In this document: in pieces, positions 40,299 through 49,022 of the stretch
Position numbering within the stretch: position 1 is the stretch's first letter
How the letters are laid out: every line of letters starts with the position of its first letter
Position numbers and translations under genes: made by a program
NCBI RefSeq assembly: GCF_001314225.1
Contig: NZ_CP012697.1
Location: forward strand, 992,001-1,056,000
DNA length: 64,000 nucleotides
Source: Microbacterium sp. No. 7
Lineage (GTDB): Bacteria > Actinomycetota > Actinomycetes > Actinomycetales > Microbacteriaceae
Reading direction: 5' to 3'
Notes under the pieces: generated by a model
Seen by the model: the letters and a program-made list of their open reading frames with translations, nothing else
What the model was told of the DNA's origin: nothing
The model's database searches: none

Positions 40299-42340
40299 CC
40301 GCGCCCGTGACGACGGGCGCAGAGAGCAGCGCGCGGCCTCCCGCGCGCCGCTCGGCGCTGTCGCTCGCGGGCCTCGTCGTCGCGGTGGGATGGGTGCCCG
40401 CGCTCGCCGCCGTGGTCGTCATCGTCGCGACGGGGCAGACGTGGTCGGTCGCCGGGCGGCTCATCGTGACGGCGCTCGTCTACGCGCCCGTCGCGGGCGT
40501 GCTGTTCGCGTGGCGGCGCGGCACGATCGCGCTCATCGTGGCGGCGCTCGCGATCACCAGCGCGGTCTCGTCGCTGCTGCTCGTGACACGGCCCGACGGC
40601 ATCGGCGTCGACCCCGTCGTGCAGGTGTCGCTCACCCTCGGGCGCCAGGCCGAGATCGCGATGCTCGCGATCCTGCCGTGGCTGCTGCTGCCCCGGCGCC
40701 TGCGGCCCGTGGGCGTGATCGCCGGGTTCGTCGCGATCGTCGTCGACGTCACGGTGTGGATCGTCGTGCTGGGCGGCACGCCGGCGCCGACGGCCGTGCG
40801 GCTCACGCCCGCGATGATCGCCCTGAGCGGCTTCGCGGTGGCGTCGGTGCTGCTCGTGCGCGACCGCCTGCGCCGCAGCAGCGCCGAGCGGGCCGCGCTC
40901 GGCTGGTTCCTGCTCGGCGCCGGCCTCACGGTGCTGAGCTACGGCCTGCGCCTCGCCGGGCCGGTGCCCGACCTCGTGCTCGCGTTCAGCGACGCGGTCT
41001 TCGTGCTCGCGCAGGGGGTGCTGCCCACGGGCTTCCTCGCGATCGTGTTCGCCGGGTCGGGCGCCGTCGTCGGCCCGCGCCTCATCGACGGCCTCGTCTG
41101 GGCCCAGTCGATCGCGGTCGCGGTGAGCGCGTACCTGCTCGTCGTCGCGCTCGGCGTGGAGTTCGGCATCCCCGCCGCGGTCTCGGGCGCGATCGGCGCG
41201 GCGCTGCTCGCGCTGGCCTTCACGGCGATGCTGCGCGTCGTGCGCACGCAGATCGTGCGCGCCTTCTTCGGGCCGGGCGCCGACGTACGCGCCGTGCTCG
41301 CCGCGGTCGGCGACCGCATCGACACCGCCGCGCCCGAGGAGACCCTGCGCGGCATCGCCGCGTCGCTGCGCGACATCTGGCACCTGCGCTCGGTCGAGCT
41401 GGAGCCGAGCGGCGGCGCGGGCGTGCGCGCCGGCACGCCCGGCGCCGCGGTGCTCGAGCACGACCTGCCCGCCTCGGGGAACGTCGTGTGCCGCCTGCGG
41501 CTCACGGCCGACGACCCCGCCGTGCTGCGTCGCATCGTCGCGCCGATGCTCGACGAGGTCGGACCGCTGCTGGCGGTCGCGGTGCTGCTCGCCGAGGCCA
41601 ACGAGGAGGTCGCGGCCGCGCGCGGTCGCACGATCGGCATCCGGCGTCAGGAGCGGAGGATGCTGCACCGCGAGCTGCACGACGAGCTGACCCCCGCGCT
41701 CGCCGGCATCGGCTTCGGCCTGGCGGCGGCGCGGCGCTCGATCGCGGCGGGCGACCCCGGCGCCGCCCGCGCCGTGGAGTCGCTGCGGGCCGATCTCGCG
41801 GCGCGCGCCGAGGACGTGCGCCGCCTCGCGCGCGCGATGCTGCCCGCCGCGCTCGACGCGGGCGACCTCGAGGGCGCCCTGCGCGACCTCGCCCACCGCC
41901 TCGCGGGCACGGGCGTGCGGCTCGACGTGCGGGCGCGCGGCGCCGACGTGCTCGAGGCCGAGACGCAGATCGCCGTGTACCTCGTGGTCGTCGACGTGCT
42001 CGACGCGATGCTCCCCGCCGCGTCGCGGCGGCCGCTCGTCGCCGACGTGCGCAGCGTCGGCGAGCGCGTCGCCGTCGGCATCCGCTTCTCGCGCGACGCG
42101 CCGGGCGCGGCGGGGGCGCCCGGCGTGCGGGATGCCGCGGGCGGGACCGGCGTGCCGGGCGTGCTGGGCGTGCCCGGCGTCCTGCGCGGGCCGGGCACCC
42201 CGGGCGCGCCCGGTGCCGAGGCCCCCGGCCCCGACGTGCTCGGCGCGATCGACGAGATGGTGCGCCGTCGCTGCGCCGCCGCGGGCGGCACCGTCACGGG
42301 CACGGCGGCCACGGGCTTCGAGATCGAGCTGCCGCGATGA
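40295..42340 (+). CDS. NarL-type sensor histidine kinase with degenerate ATP-binding domain
   Basis: The 681-residue protein has an N-terminal region with about eight to ten membrane helices, a GAF-like linker and a HisKA_3 motif (LHRELHDELTPALAGIGFGL, His near residue 462). After it, the expected ATPase boxes are missing: no N-box Asn and no GIGL-type loop are seen. A Gly/Pro/Val-rich collagen-like stretch (GVPGVLGVPGVLRGPG) sits in that place. It may be phosphorylated by the next kinase instead. It starts with GTG overlapping the lipoprotein stop and its own stop overlaps the next kinase gene. Confidence 0.85.
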   Translation: MTAPVTTGAESSARPPARRSALSLAGLVVAVGWVPALAAVVVIVATGQTWSVAGRLIVTALVYAPVAGVLFAWRRGTIALIVAALAITSAVSSLLLVTRPDGIGVDPVVQVSLTLGRQAEIAMLAILPWLLLPRRLRPVGVIAGFVAIVVDVTVWIVVLGGTPAPTAVRLTPAMIALSGFAVASVLLVRDRLRRSSAERAALGWFLLGAGLTVLSYGLRLAGPVPDLVLAFSDAVFVLAQGVLPTGFLAIVFAGSGAVVGPRLIDGLVWAQSIAVAVSAYLLVVALGVEFGIPAAVSGAIGAALLALAFTAMLRVVRTQIVRAFFGPGADVRAVLAAVGDRIDTAAPEETLRGIAASLRDIWHLRSVELEPSGGAGVRAGTPGAAVLEHDLPASGNVVCRLRLTADDPAVLRRIVAPMLDEVGPLLAVAVLLAEANEEVAAARGRTIGIRRQERRMLHRELHDELTPALAGIGFGLAAARRSIAAGDPGAARAVESLRADLAARAEDVRRLARAMLPAALDAGDLEGALRDLAHRLAGTGVRLDVRARGADVLEAETQIAVYLVVVDVLDAMLPAASRRPLVADVRSVGERVAVGIRFSRDAPGAAGAPGVRDAAGGTGVPGVLGVPGVLRGPGTPGAPGAEAPGPDVLGAIDEMVRRRCAAAGGTVTGTAATGFEIELPR

Positions 42341-44562
42341 CCCGCCGTGTCGCCGCGCTGGCCGTCTGGGCCGCCTCGTGGGCGCTCGCCCTCGCGGCGG
42401 TCGGGCTGCGCGTCGCCGCGGGCCTGCCGGGCGAGCCGCTGCCGGGCGTCTTCCTCGCCGCCGCGCCCGACCCGATCCGCGCCGGCTTCGCGACGATCGG
42501 CGTCGTCGTCGCCCTCGTCTACGGCCCCGTGGCGGCCCTCGTCATCTCGCGCCGGCCGCACCCCGTGGGGATCGTGCTCGCGGTGCACGCCGTCGGCTCG
42601 GGCATCACCGCGTTCGGCGTGCAGTGGGGGCTGCTCGGCGCACAGGTCCCCGGCCTGCCGCTGTGGGGCCTCGGGGCGTATGCGGCGGGCTGGGGGTTCG
42701 TGCCCGGCACGTTCCTCACCGCCGTGCTGCCGATCCTCGTGACCTCGCGCCGCCTCTCCCGGGCCCAGCGCGGCCTCGTCGCGCTCGGCGTCGCGGCGGC
42801 GGCCCTCGCCTTCGCGGCCGCCCTGGTGCAGGACGGCCGCGGCGTGCGGCAGGGGGCGCCCGCGCTGCCCCGCAACCCCCTCGCGATCCCCGCCGTGCAG
42901 CCCGTGCTGCCGCCGCTGTACACGTCGCTGACGTTCGTCGCGCTCGCGCTCTCCGTCACCTCGTGCGTCATCCTGCTCGTCCGCTGGCGCCGTGCCCAGG
43001 GACGGCGGCGCACAGGCCTCGCGTGGCTCGGCATCGGCCACGTGATGCTCACCGTGACGTACGGCATCCTCGTGATCCCCGAGGGCGTCGCCGTGCCGCG
43101 GCTCGTCACCGACCTCGGCATCGTCGGACCCGTGCTCGGGCAGGCGATCTACCCCGCGGCGCTCCTCGTCGTCGTGCTCGGCCAGCGCCTGTGGGGCGTC
43201 GAGCTGGTCGTCGACCGCATCGTGCTGTGGGTGCTGCTCTCCCTCGGCGGCCTCGCCGTCTACCTCGTGGTCGTCGTCGTGGCCGGCCTGCTGCCCGGCA
43301 CGGCGGGCGGCGCGCGCGACGCATGGGTGTTCGTGCCGCTCGCGGTCGCGCTCGCCGTGCTGCCGCTGCGCCGCTGGCTGCAGCGCCGCATCGACCTGCT
43401 CGTCTACGGCGAGGGCGCCGATCTCGCCGCCGTGCTCGCGCGCCTCGGCGAGCAGATCGGCGAGCTCGAGCCGGGCGAGGCGGGCCTGCGGTCGCTGTGC
43501 GCGGCCCTGCGTCGCGTGCTGCGCCTGGGGCACGTGGGCGTGCGCTCGGCGGGCTCGCCGCTGGCCGCGTCGTCGGGGCCGCCGCCGCGGCATCCCCTCG
43601 TCATCCCGCTGCGCCCCTCGCATCCCGGCGGGGAGCCGTTCGGCGAGCTCGTCGTGAGCCCGCCCGCGGGCCAGCGGCTCGACGGCCGCACGATCGGGGT
43701 GCTCACGGCGGTGTCGGGCCTCGTCGGCGCCGCGGTGCGGCTCGCCGAGGCGAACGCCGTGCTGGACGCCGCCCGCACCGAGCTGCTCGCCCGTCGCGCG
43801 GCCGAGCGCCGCCGCATCCAGCGCGAGCTGCACGACGGCCTCGGTCCCGCGCTCGCGGGCATCGGCTTCGGCCTCGCCGCCGTCGGCAACCTGCTGCCGC
43901 ACCGGCCCGACGAGGCGGGAGAGCTGCTGCAGGAGCTCGCCGACGACCTCGGCCGGCGCGTGCGCGCCGTGCGCTCGCTCGCGGGGGAGGTGTCGGCGTC
44001 GCCGCTCGACGGCGCGTCGCTGCGCGTCGCCGTCTCGGAGCTCGCCGAGCGGTTCACGACGCCGGCGCTCACCGTCGCGCCGCACATCGACGCCGGCGAC
44101 GACCTGCCGCAGGCGGTGCGCGACGCCGCCTATCTGATCGTCGCCGAGGCGATGAGCAACGCGGCCCGGCACGCGGGCGCGACCCGCGTCGACGTGCGCG
44201 TGACGCGCGCGCGGGATGCCGTCGTCGTCGAGGTCGTCGACGACGGGAGCGGCATCGCGGTGGAGCACCGGCCCGGCATCGGCCTCGTGTCGATGCGCGA
44301 GCGGGCCGCGGCGCTCGGCGGGCGGCTGCGGATCGACGGGTCGCCCTCCGGCACGCGCATCCGCGCGGACCTGCCGCTCGCGGCGCCGGGGCCGGCATCG
44401 GAGGGGCCGGCGGCGCGGGGGCGGGATGCGGTGGCGGCCGGGTCGGGCGCGGCGGGACAATCCGCTCTGGCGGGCAGGGACGCCGGGACGGGCAGCGTGG
44501 GGGAGGAGACGCCTCGCGCCCGCGGCGCGTGGAATGATGAGCCCGAGACGGAGGACGCATGA
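42337..44562 (+). CDS. NarL-type sensor histidine kinase
   Basis: The 741-residue protein has many membrane helices in the first 350 residues, a HisKA_3 motif (RRIQRELHDGLGPALAGIGF, His near residue 498) and an intact ATPase domain with N-box EAMSNAARHAG (about 604), DDGSGIAVEHRPGIGL and the C-terminal GTRIRADLPL. It autophosphorylates and passes the phosphate to the response regulator encoded next. A Gly/Ala-rich tail follows the ATPase. Both ends overlap neighbouring genes by 4 bases, so two kinases and one regulator are translated together. Confidence 0.92.
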   Translation: MTRRVAALAVWAASWALALAAVGLRVAAGLPGEPLPGVFLAAAPDPIRAGFATIGVVVALVYGPVAALVISRRPHPVGIVLAVHAVGSGITAFGVQWGLLGAQVPGLPLWGLGAYAAGWGFVPGTFLTAVLPILVTSRRLSRAQRGLVALGVAAAALAFAAALVQDGRGVRQGAPALPRNPLAIPAVQPVLPPLYTSLTFVALALSVTSCVILLVRWRRAQGRRRTGLAWLGIGHVMLTVTYGILVIPEGVAVPRLVTDLGIVGPVLGQAIYPAALLVVVLGQRLWGVELVVDRIVLWVLLSLGGLAVYLVVVVVAGLLPGTAGGARDAWVFVPLAVALAVLPLRRWLQRRIDLLVYGEGADLAAVLARLGEQIGELEPGEAGLRSLCAALRRVLRLGHVGVRSAGSPLAASSGPPPRHPLVIPLRPSHPGGEPFGELVVSPPAGQRLDGRTIGVLTAVSGLVGAAVRLAEANAVLDAARTELLARRAAERRRIQRELHDGLGPALAGIGFGLAAVGNLLPHRPDEAGELLQELADDLGRRVRAVRSLAGEVSASPLDGASLRVAVSELAERFTTPALTVAPHIDAGDDLPQAVRDAAYLIVAEAMSNAARHAGATRVDVRVTRARDAVVVEVVDDGSGIAVEHRPGIGLVSMRERAAALGGRLRIDGSPSGTRIRADLPLAAPGPASEGPAARGRDAVAAGSGAAGQSALAGRDAGTGSVGEETPRARGAWNDEPETEDA

Positions 44563-45218
44563 GCGAGGGACGAGCGATCACGGTGGCGGTCGTCGACGAC
44601 CACCCGCTGTTCCGCCGCGGCATCATCTCGCTGCTGGAGACCCTGCCCGACGTGCGGGTGGCCGGCTCGGCCGCGACGGCCGACGAGGCGCTCGCGCTCG
44701 TCGACGAGCACGCGCCCGACGTCGTGCTCATGGACCTCGACCTCGGCGAGCAGTCGGGCATCGACGCGACGCGCGCGATCCTGCGCCGCCGCCCCGACAC
44801 GGCCGTGCTCGTGCTCACGATGCTCGGCGACGACCGGTCGCTGCTGTCGGCGCTGTCGTCCGGCGCCCGCGGATACCTGCTCAAGGTCGCCTCGCCGCGC
44901 GAGGTGGAGCGCGCCATCCACGCCGTCGCCGACGGCGAGGTGCTCTTCGGCGCCGACATCGCCGCGCGCGCCGTCTCGTTCCTCGGCCGCGGCGAGACGT
45001 CGGCGACGCCGTTCCCCGAGCTGACCGAGCGCGAGGTCGAGGTGCTCGACCTCGTGGCCCGAGGCCTCGACAACGGCTCGATCGCGCGCACCCTCGTGCT
45101 CACGAGCAAGACGGTGCGCAACTACGTCTACAGCATCGTCACGAAGCTCGGCGCCCCCGACCGCAGCGCCCTCATCGTCATGGCCCGCGAGGCCGGCTTC
45201 GGCTCCGGCCACCGCTGA
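44559..45218 (+). CDS. NarL/LuxR-type response regulator
   Basis: The 219-residue protein has a complete receiver: VAVVDDHPLFRRGI, the phosphoacceptor Asp in VVLMDLDLGEQ (about residue 58) and Lys in YLLKVASP. The HTH is LTEREVEVLDLVARGLDNGS with SKTVRNYVYSIVTKLG. It overlaps the kinase stop (ATGA). Targets are unknown; the upstream protease and lipoprotein genes are candidates. Confidence 0.94.
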   Translation: MSEGRAITVAVVDDHPLFRRGIISLLETLPDVRVAGSAATADEALALVDEHAPDVVLMDLDLGEQSGIDATRAILRRRPDTAVLVLTMLGDDRSLLSALSSGARGYLLKVASPREVERAIHAVADGEVLFGADIAARAVSFLGRGETSATPFPELTEREVEVLDLVARGLDNGSIARTLVLTSKTVRNYVYSIVTKLGAPDRSALIVMAREAGFGSGHR

Positions 45219-45268
45219 CCGCTCTCTCCCGACGACGGCACCTCGGGGGAGACGCCACCCCGGAGGAG

Positions 45269-45970
45269 GTGGGCGCTCGTGGTCGCCTTGCACCCCGGCA
45301 TCCGGCATCGACTGCCCACTGTCTCGGCGGGGATGGAAGTTGTGGTCGTCTGGGAGGCCGGGATGCGGCAGCGACTGCCCACTGTTTCGGGTCCGGGGGA
45401 GGTGGGCGCTTGTGGTCGCCTTGCACCCCGGCATCCGGCATCGACTGCCCACTGTCTCGGCGGCGGCGGATGAGGTGGGCGCTTGTGGTCGTCTGGGAGG
45501 CCGGGATGCGGCATCGGCTGCCCACTGTTTCGGATCCGGGGGAGGTGGGCGCTTGTGGTCCTCTCGGGGTCCGGGATGCGGCAGCGACTGCCCACTGTTT
45601 CGGGTCCAGAAGACGTGGGCGCTTGTGGTCGCCTCACACCCCGGCATCCGGCATCGACCGCCCACTGTCTCAGCGGCGGCGGACGAGGTGGGCGCTCGTG
45701 GTCGTCTGAGGGTCGGGGATGCGGCAGCGGCTGCCCACTGTTTCGGGTCCAGAGGAAGTGGGCGCTTGTGGTCGCCTTGCACTCCGGCATCCGGCATCGA
45801 CTGCCCACTGTCTCGGCGGGGATGGAAGGGGATGGAAGTTGTGGGCGCTTGTGGTCATCTCGGGGTCCGGGATGCGGCAGCGACTGCCCACTGTTTCGGG
45901 TCCGGGGGAGGTGGGCGCTTGTGGTCGCCTTTTGCCCGGGGATGCCGCAACAACCGCCCACTGCTTCGGG
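45269..45970. repeat. Tandem array of ten hairpin-forming units, about 70 bp each
   Basis: Each unit runs from GTGGGCGCTTGTGGTCG to GACTGCCCACTGTTTCGG, so GTGGGC and GCCCAC can pair. The CCCACTG word recurs at 45315, 45378, 45448, 45521, 45591, 45661, 45734, 45804, 45887 and (as CCCACTGC) 45957, steps of mostly 70-73 bp. Two subtypes alternate, one with GGCATCCGGCATCGAC and one with GGGATGCGGCAGCGAC. It lies in the 897-bp gap after the response regulator. ORFs in several frames cross it but are repeat artefacts. The last 145 bp before the next gene show nothing else. Confidence 0.9.
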
Positions 45971-46115
45971 GGATGCGTGCGGGGCTGGGCGCCCTGCCGC
46001 CCGGGCGCGTCCCAGGACAAGAGGGGACGCGCGGCTCTGGGCGGCCGGGACGACCGGCGACGAAGGTGGATGACGGTCACGACCGTGATCATTCCCCCGA
46101 TGAAAGCGAAGGGTC

Positions 46116-46868
46116 ATGTCCACTTCCCCCGACATCCGCGGCGCCGCCGCATCATCCGTCACCCGGCGCCGCGTGCACCTCTGGCCCCTCTGGGCGACCG
46201 TCGCCGGCCTGCTCGGATTCGCCGGCACGATCGTGTTCGAGTCGCGCCCCGCCGCCGAGCGCGAGGCCTTCGAGAAGGGCGTCGAGTACACCGTCATCTC
46301 CGCCGACGTGCTGGGCCTCGACGCGTTCACGAGCAGGCTCGGCTGGACGGCCGGCGTGCTGTCGGTCGTCGCGCTGCTCGTCTTCGTGGGCGTGTGGCAC
46401 CGCAACGTGCTGCGCCGCGTCGACTCCGCGGCCGCGGCCGTCGTCGCGGCGGGCGTGCTCGCCTCGGCCGCGGCGCTCACGCTCGGCTACGGCTGGAAGG
46501 GCGCGCTCGCCAACTACCTCGGCACCGAGTCGGGCTACTACGACCAGGAGGGCCTGTTCATCTACTACATGCTCACCGACTTCGGCGCCTACCTGCCCTG
46601 GCTCGGCGTGCTCGTGGCAGCGTTCGCCGTCGCCTGGATGGCGTTCGCCGAGCGGCACGTCTCGCGCATCCTGGGCGGCGTGAGCGTGACGTTCGCGGTC
46701 GGCCTCGGGGCGTTCATGCTCATCAGCGGCGTCCCCGGCATCCCCGGGACGCTCATGCCGGCGTGGCTCGCGATCCTCGGCGTGTGGCTCGCCGTGGGAC
46801 GCAGTCGCGTCATGCAGCCGGTCGTGCCGGCGCTCGACCCGGCGTTCGTGCGCGGGACCGACCGGTGA
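46116..46868 (+). CDS. Hypothetical multi-spanning membrane protein
   Basis: The 250-residue protein has about six membrane helices (for example LWPLWATVAGLLGFAGTIVF, LGWTAGVLSVVALLVFVGVW and VSVTFAVGLGAFMLISG), separated by short charged loops. No family is recognised. AAGGG lies just before the ATG. Its stop overlaps the GTG of a lipoprotein gene (GTGA), so the two are probably co-translated. Confidence 0.78.
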   Translation: MSTSPDIRGAAASSVTRRRVHLWPLWATVAGLLGFAGTIVFESRPAAEREAFEKGVEYTVISADVLGLDAFTSRLGWTAGVLSVVALLVFVGVWHRNVLRRVDSAAAAVVAAGVLASAAALTLGYGWKGALANYLGTESGYYDQEGLFIYYMLTDFGAYLPWLGVLVAAFAVAWMAFAERHVSRILGGVSVTFAVGLGAFMLISGVPGIPGTLMPAWLAILGVWLAVGRSRVMQPVVPALDPAFVRGTDR

Positions 46869-47413
46869 GGCACCGGCTGGTCGGCGCCGCGGTGCTCGCG
46901 GCGCTGTGGATGTGCACGGGCTGCGCCGCCTCCGACGACCTGGGCGATGCCGCCGACGGCCTCAGCGGCGGCGTGCCCGTCGGCGGCCTGGACGCGCCCG
47001 CCGATCCCGACGTCGATCCCGGAGCGGATGCCGACGTGCCCGACGATCGCGGAGACGTGCCGCCCGAGTGCCTCGCGGCTCTGCCCTACCTGCTGGGGCC
47101 CGCCGACTTCGCCGACATGGACGCGCCCGCCGGCTGGCCCGACGCGCCGGCCGACGCGACGCTGTGCATGACGGCGAGCGGCGACGTGGCCTCCGCCACC
47201 TTCGTCACGGAGCTGCCGTTCACCGACGTCGCCGCCCACTACGAGCGCGCGCTCGCGGAGACCGTGCACGCCGACACCTACGAGGTGTACCGCACGAGCG
47301 GCGAGGAGAACGGCACGGGCTACGACGCGCTCGACGGCATCGGCCCGGAGGGCGTGATGTTCCAGGTGCGCGAGCACGACGCCGGCTTCGTCCTCGTCCT
47401 CGACCGCACCTAG
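46865..47413 (+). CDS. Hypothetical lipoprotein
   Basis: The 182-residue protein starts with GTG and has a signal ending WMCTGCA, a lipobox. An Asp/Ala/Pro-rich spacer follows, then a compact domain with PPECLAALPYLLGPADF, TLCMTASGDVASATFVTELP and DVAAHYERALAET. The pattern is common in actinobacterial surface lipoproteins of unknown role. It shares 4 bases with the preceding membrane gene. Confidence 0.75.
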   Translation: MRHRLVGAAVLAALWMCTGCAASDDLGDAADGLSGGVPVGGLDAPADPDVDPGADADVPDDRGDVPPECLAALPYLLGPADFADMDAPAGWPDAPADATLCMTASGDVASATFVTELPFTDVAAHYERALAETVHADTYEVYRTSGEENGTGYDALDGIGPEGVMFQVREHDAGFVLVLDRT

Positions 47414-47445
47414 CCGCACCGCCGGACTTCGCCCCACCCCGCTGG

Positions 47446-47537
47446 CCGCGAGAGTGCATCTGACGGACGAGACAGCGCCGCCGCGGTGCATTCTCGTCCG
47501 CCCGTTGCACTCTCGTCCGCCGGATGCGCTCTCGCGG
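47446..47537. repeat. 92-bp inverted-repeat element before the esterase gene's 3' end
   Basis: CCGCGAGAGTGCATC and GATGCGCTCTCGCGG are complementary at 14 of 15 bases. Inside, the word CTCTCGTCCGCC recurs in both directions. It lies between convergent genes. Confidence 0.8.
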
Positions 47538-47577
47538 GGCGCGGGCGGGGCGCGGACGGGTGCGCGCGCGGGCGGGG

Positions 47578-49002
47578 TCAGGGGTGCGAGGCGGCGAGCG
47601 AGTCGAGCAGGGACGCGCGCCGCTGGGGCTCGGTGCGCGAGGAGACATCGAGCACGCGCGTGAGGCGGCGCTGGTCGTAGCGCTCCCAGCCGGGATCGCC
47701 CGTCCGGACGAAGCGCACCCACGCGCCGTGCATCTCGCTCGCCAGGGCGGCCGGGGCCGTCGTTCCCGAGAGGGCGACGGCCCCGGCCGTCTCGAGCCCG
47801 TCGAAGACGAAGGCGATCTCGACGGCGTGCGCCGCCCGCAGGTCGCGCACGGGGCTCGGCCACGCGAACTCGTACACGTACGTCGGCGCGGATCGGGCGC
47901 GGGCGACCGCGGATGCCGGGGCGCGCAGCAGCCGGTCGGTCACGATCTGTCCCAGCCGCTCGCCCGGCGACGCGCCCGGCAGCGCGGCGCGGGCCGCCGT
48001 CGCCGCCGCGCGGGGCACCTTCATGGCGCGCTGGGCGAGCCACGCCTTGACCGGCCCGATCGCGGCGAGCTCGGCGGGCGTGAGCCACAGCCGGTACTCG
48101 TCGGTGTTCGTGCCGATCAGCAGCGGCAGGTCGACGCCCGCGAGGGCCGTGTGCGGCGAGACCGGCAGCACCTCGCCGTCGGCGGTGAGGCCGAACCCGG
48201 GCACGCCGCCGAGCGGCGACGAGCCGCGCGCGATGTCGCCGCGCACGCGCACGAGCTCGTCCGGCGGCACCGCCGCGAACGCGTCGCGCGTGGCGGGGAT
48301 GCCGAGACGCTTCGCGATCGCGAGCGTCGGGCGCGCCGCGCGCTCGCGCGTGAACGCCTCCAGGGGTCCCGACTGCACGATGCCGCCGCGCACGAGGGCG
48401 CGCGTGGCCGGCCGGGAGAGCAGGGCCGCGACGAGCGACCCGCCCGCCGACTCGCCCATGAGCGTGATGCGGCCGGGGTCGCCGCCGAACGCCGCGATCT
48501 CGCGGTGCACCCACTCCACGGCGAGGGCCGCGTCGGCGAGGCCCAGGTTCGCCGGCGCCCCGTCGAGCACGGCGAAGCCCTCGACGCCGAGGCGGTAGCC
48601 GATCGAGACGAACACGACGCCGTCGCGGGCGAAGCTCGTGCCGTCGTAGCCCCCGAGCGCGGCGGCGCCCCGCTCGAACGCGCCGCCGTGGATCCAGACG
48701 ACGACCGGCGCGTCGGCGGCATCCTCGGGCGCCCACACGTTGACCGTGAGGATGTCGTCGCCCGCGATCGTCACCGACGGCAGCAGCTCGCCGAGCGGGC
48801 CCTCGTACGGGCGCTGCGGCGGCGTCGCGCCGAACGCGGTCGCGTCGCGCTCGCCCTGCCACGCGGGCGCGGGCTCGGGCAGGGCGAACCGGCGTTCCCC
48901 GAACGGCGGGCGGGCATAGGGGATGCCGAGGAACCGGCGCACCCCGTCGCCACGGGTGCCGCGGAGCAGGCCTGTCGAGATGCGCACGTCATCGGATCGC
49001 AT
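47578..49002 (-). CDS. Type B carboxylesterase
   Basis: The 474-residue alpha/beta hydrolase shows GIPYARPPFGERRF, the oxyanion motif VVWIHGGAFERG and the nucleophile elbow MGESAGGSLVAAL (Ser near residue 183). Family members split esters of small alcohols. Length is slightly short of animal enzymes but usual for bacteria. The ATG at 49002 is the natural start. It ends convergent with the lipoprotein gene and lies 20 bp downstream of the RamB-like gene on the same strand. Confidence 0.92.
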   Translation of the reverse strand: MRSDDVRISTGLLRGTRGDGVRRFLGIPYARPPFGERRFALPEPAPAWQGERDATAFGATPPQRPYEGPLGELLPSVTIAGDDILTVNVWAPEDAADAPVVVWIHGGAFERGAAALGGYDGTSFARDGVVFVSIGYRLGVEGFAVLDGAPANLGLADAALAVEWVHREIAAFGGDPGRITLMGESAGGSLVAALLSRPATRALVRGGIVQSGPLEAFTRERAARPTLAIAKRLGIPATRDAFAAVPPDELVRVRGDIARGSSPLGGVPGFGLTADGEVLPVSPHTALAGVDLPLLIGTNTDEYRLWLTPAELAAIGPVKAWLAQRAMKVPRAAATAARAALPGASPGERLGQIVTDRLLRAPASAVARARSAPTYVYEFAWPSPVRDLRAAHAVEIAFVFDGLETAGAVALSGTTAPAALASEMHGAWVRFVRTGDPGWERYDQRRLTRVLDVSSRTEPQRRASLLDSLAASHP

Positions 49003-49022
49003 GCCTGCATCCTATGGGCATC

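Noticed and set aside
45269..45970. Integron attC-like cassette array
   Set aside because: The unit ends are GTGGGC/GCCCAC, not the GTTRRRY-type core sites, no cassettes lie between them and no integrase gene is present.
45269..46110. Several overlapping ORFs, and a possible CRISPR array
   Set aside because: Whole units repeat rather than constant repeats with unique spacers, no cas genes are near, and the ORFs exist in many frames only because the repeat lacks stops.
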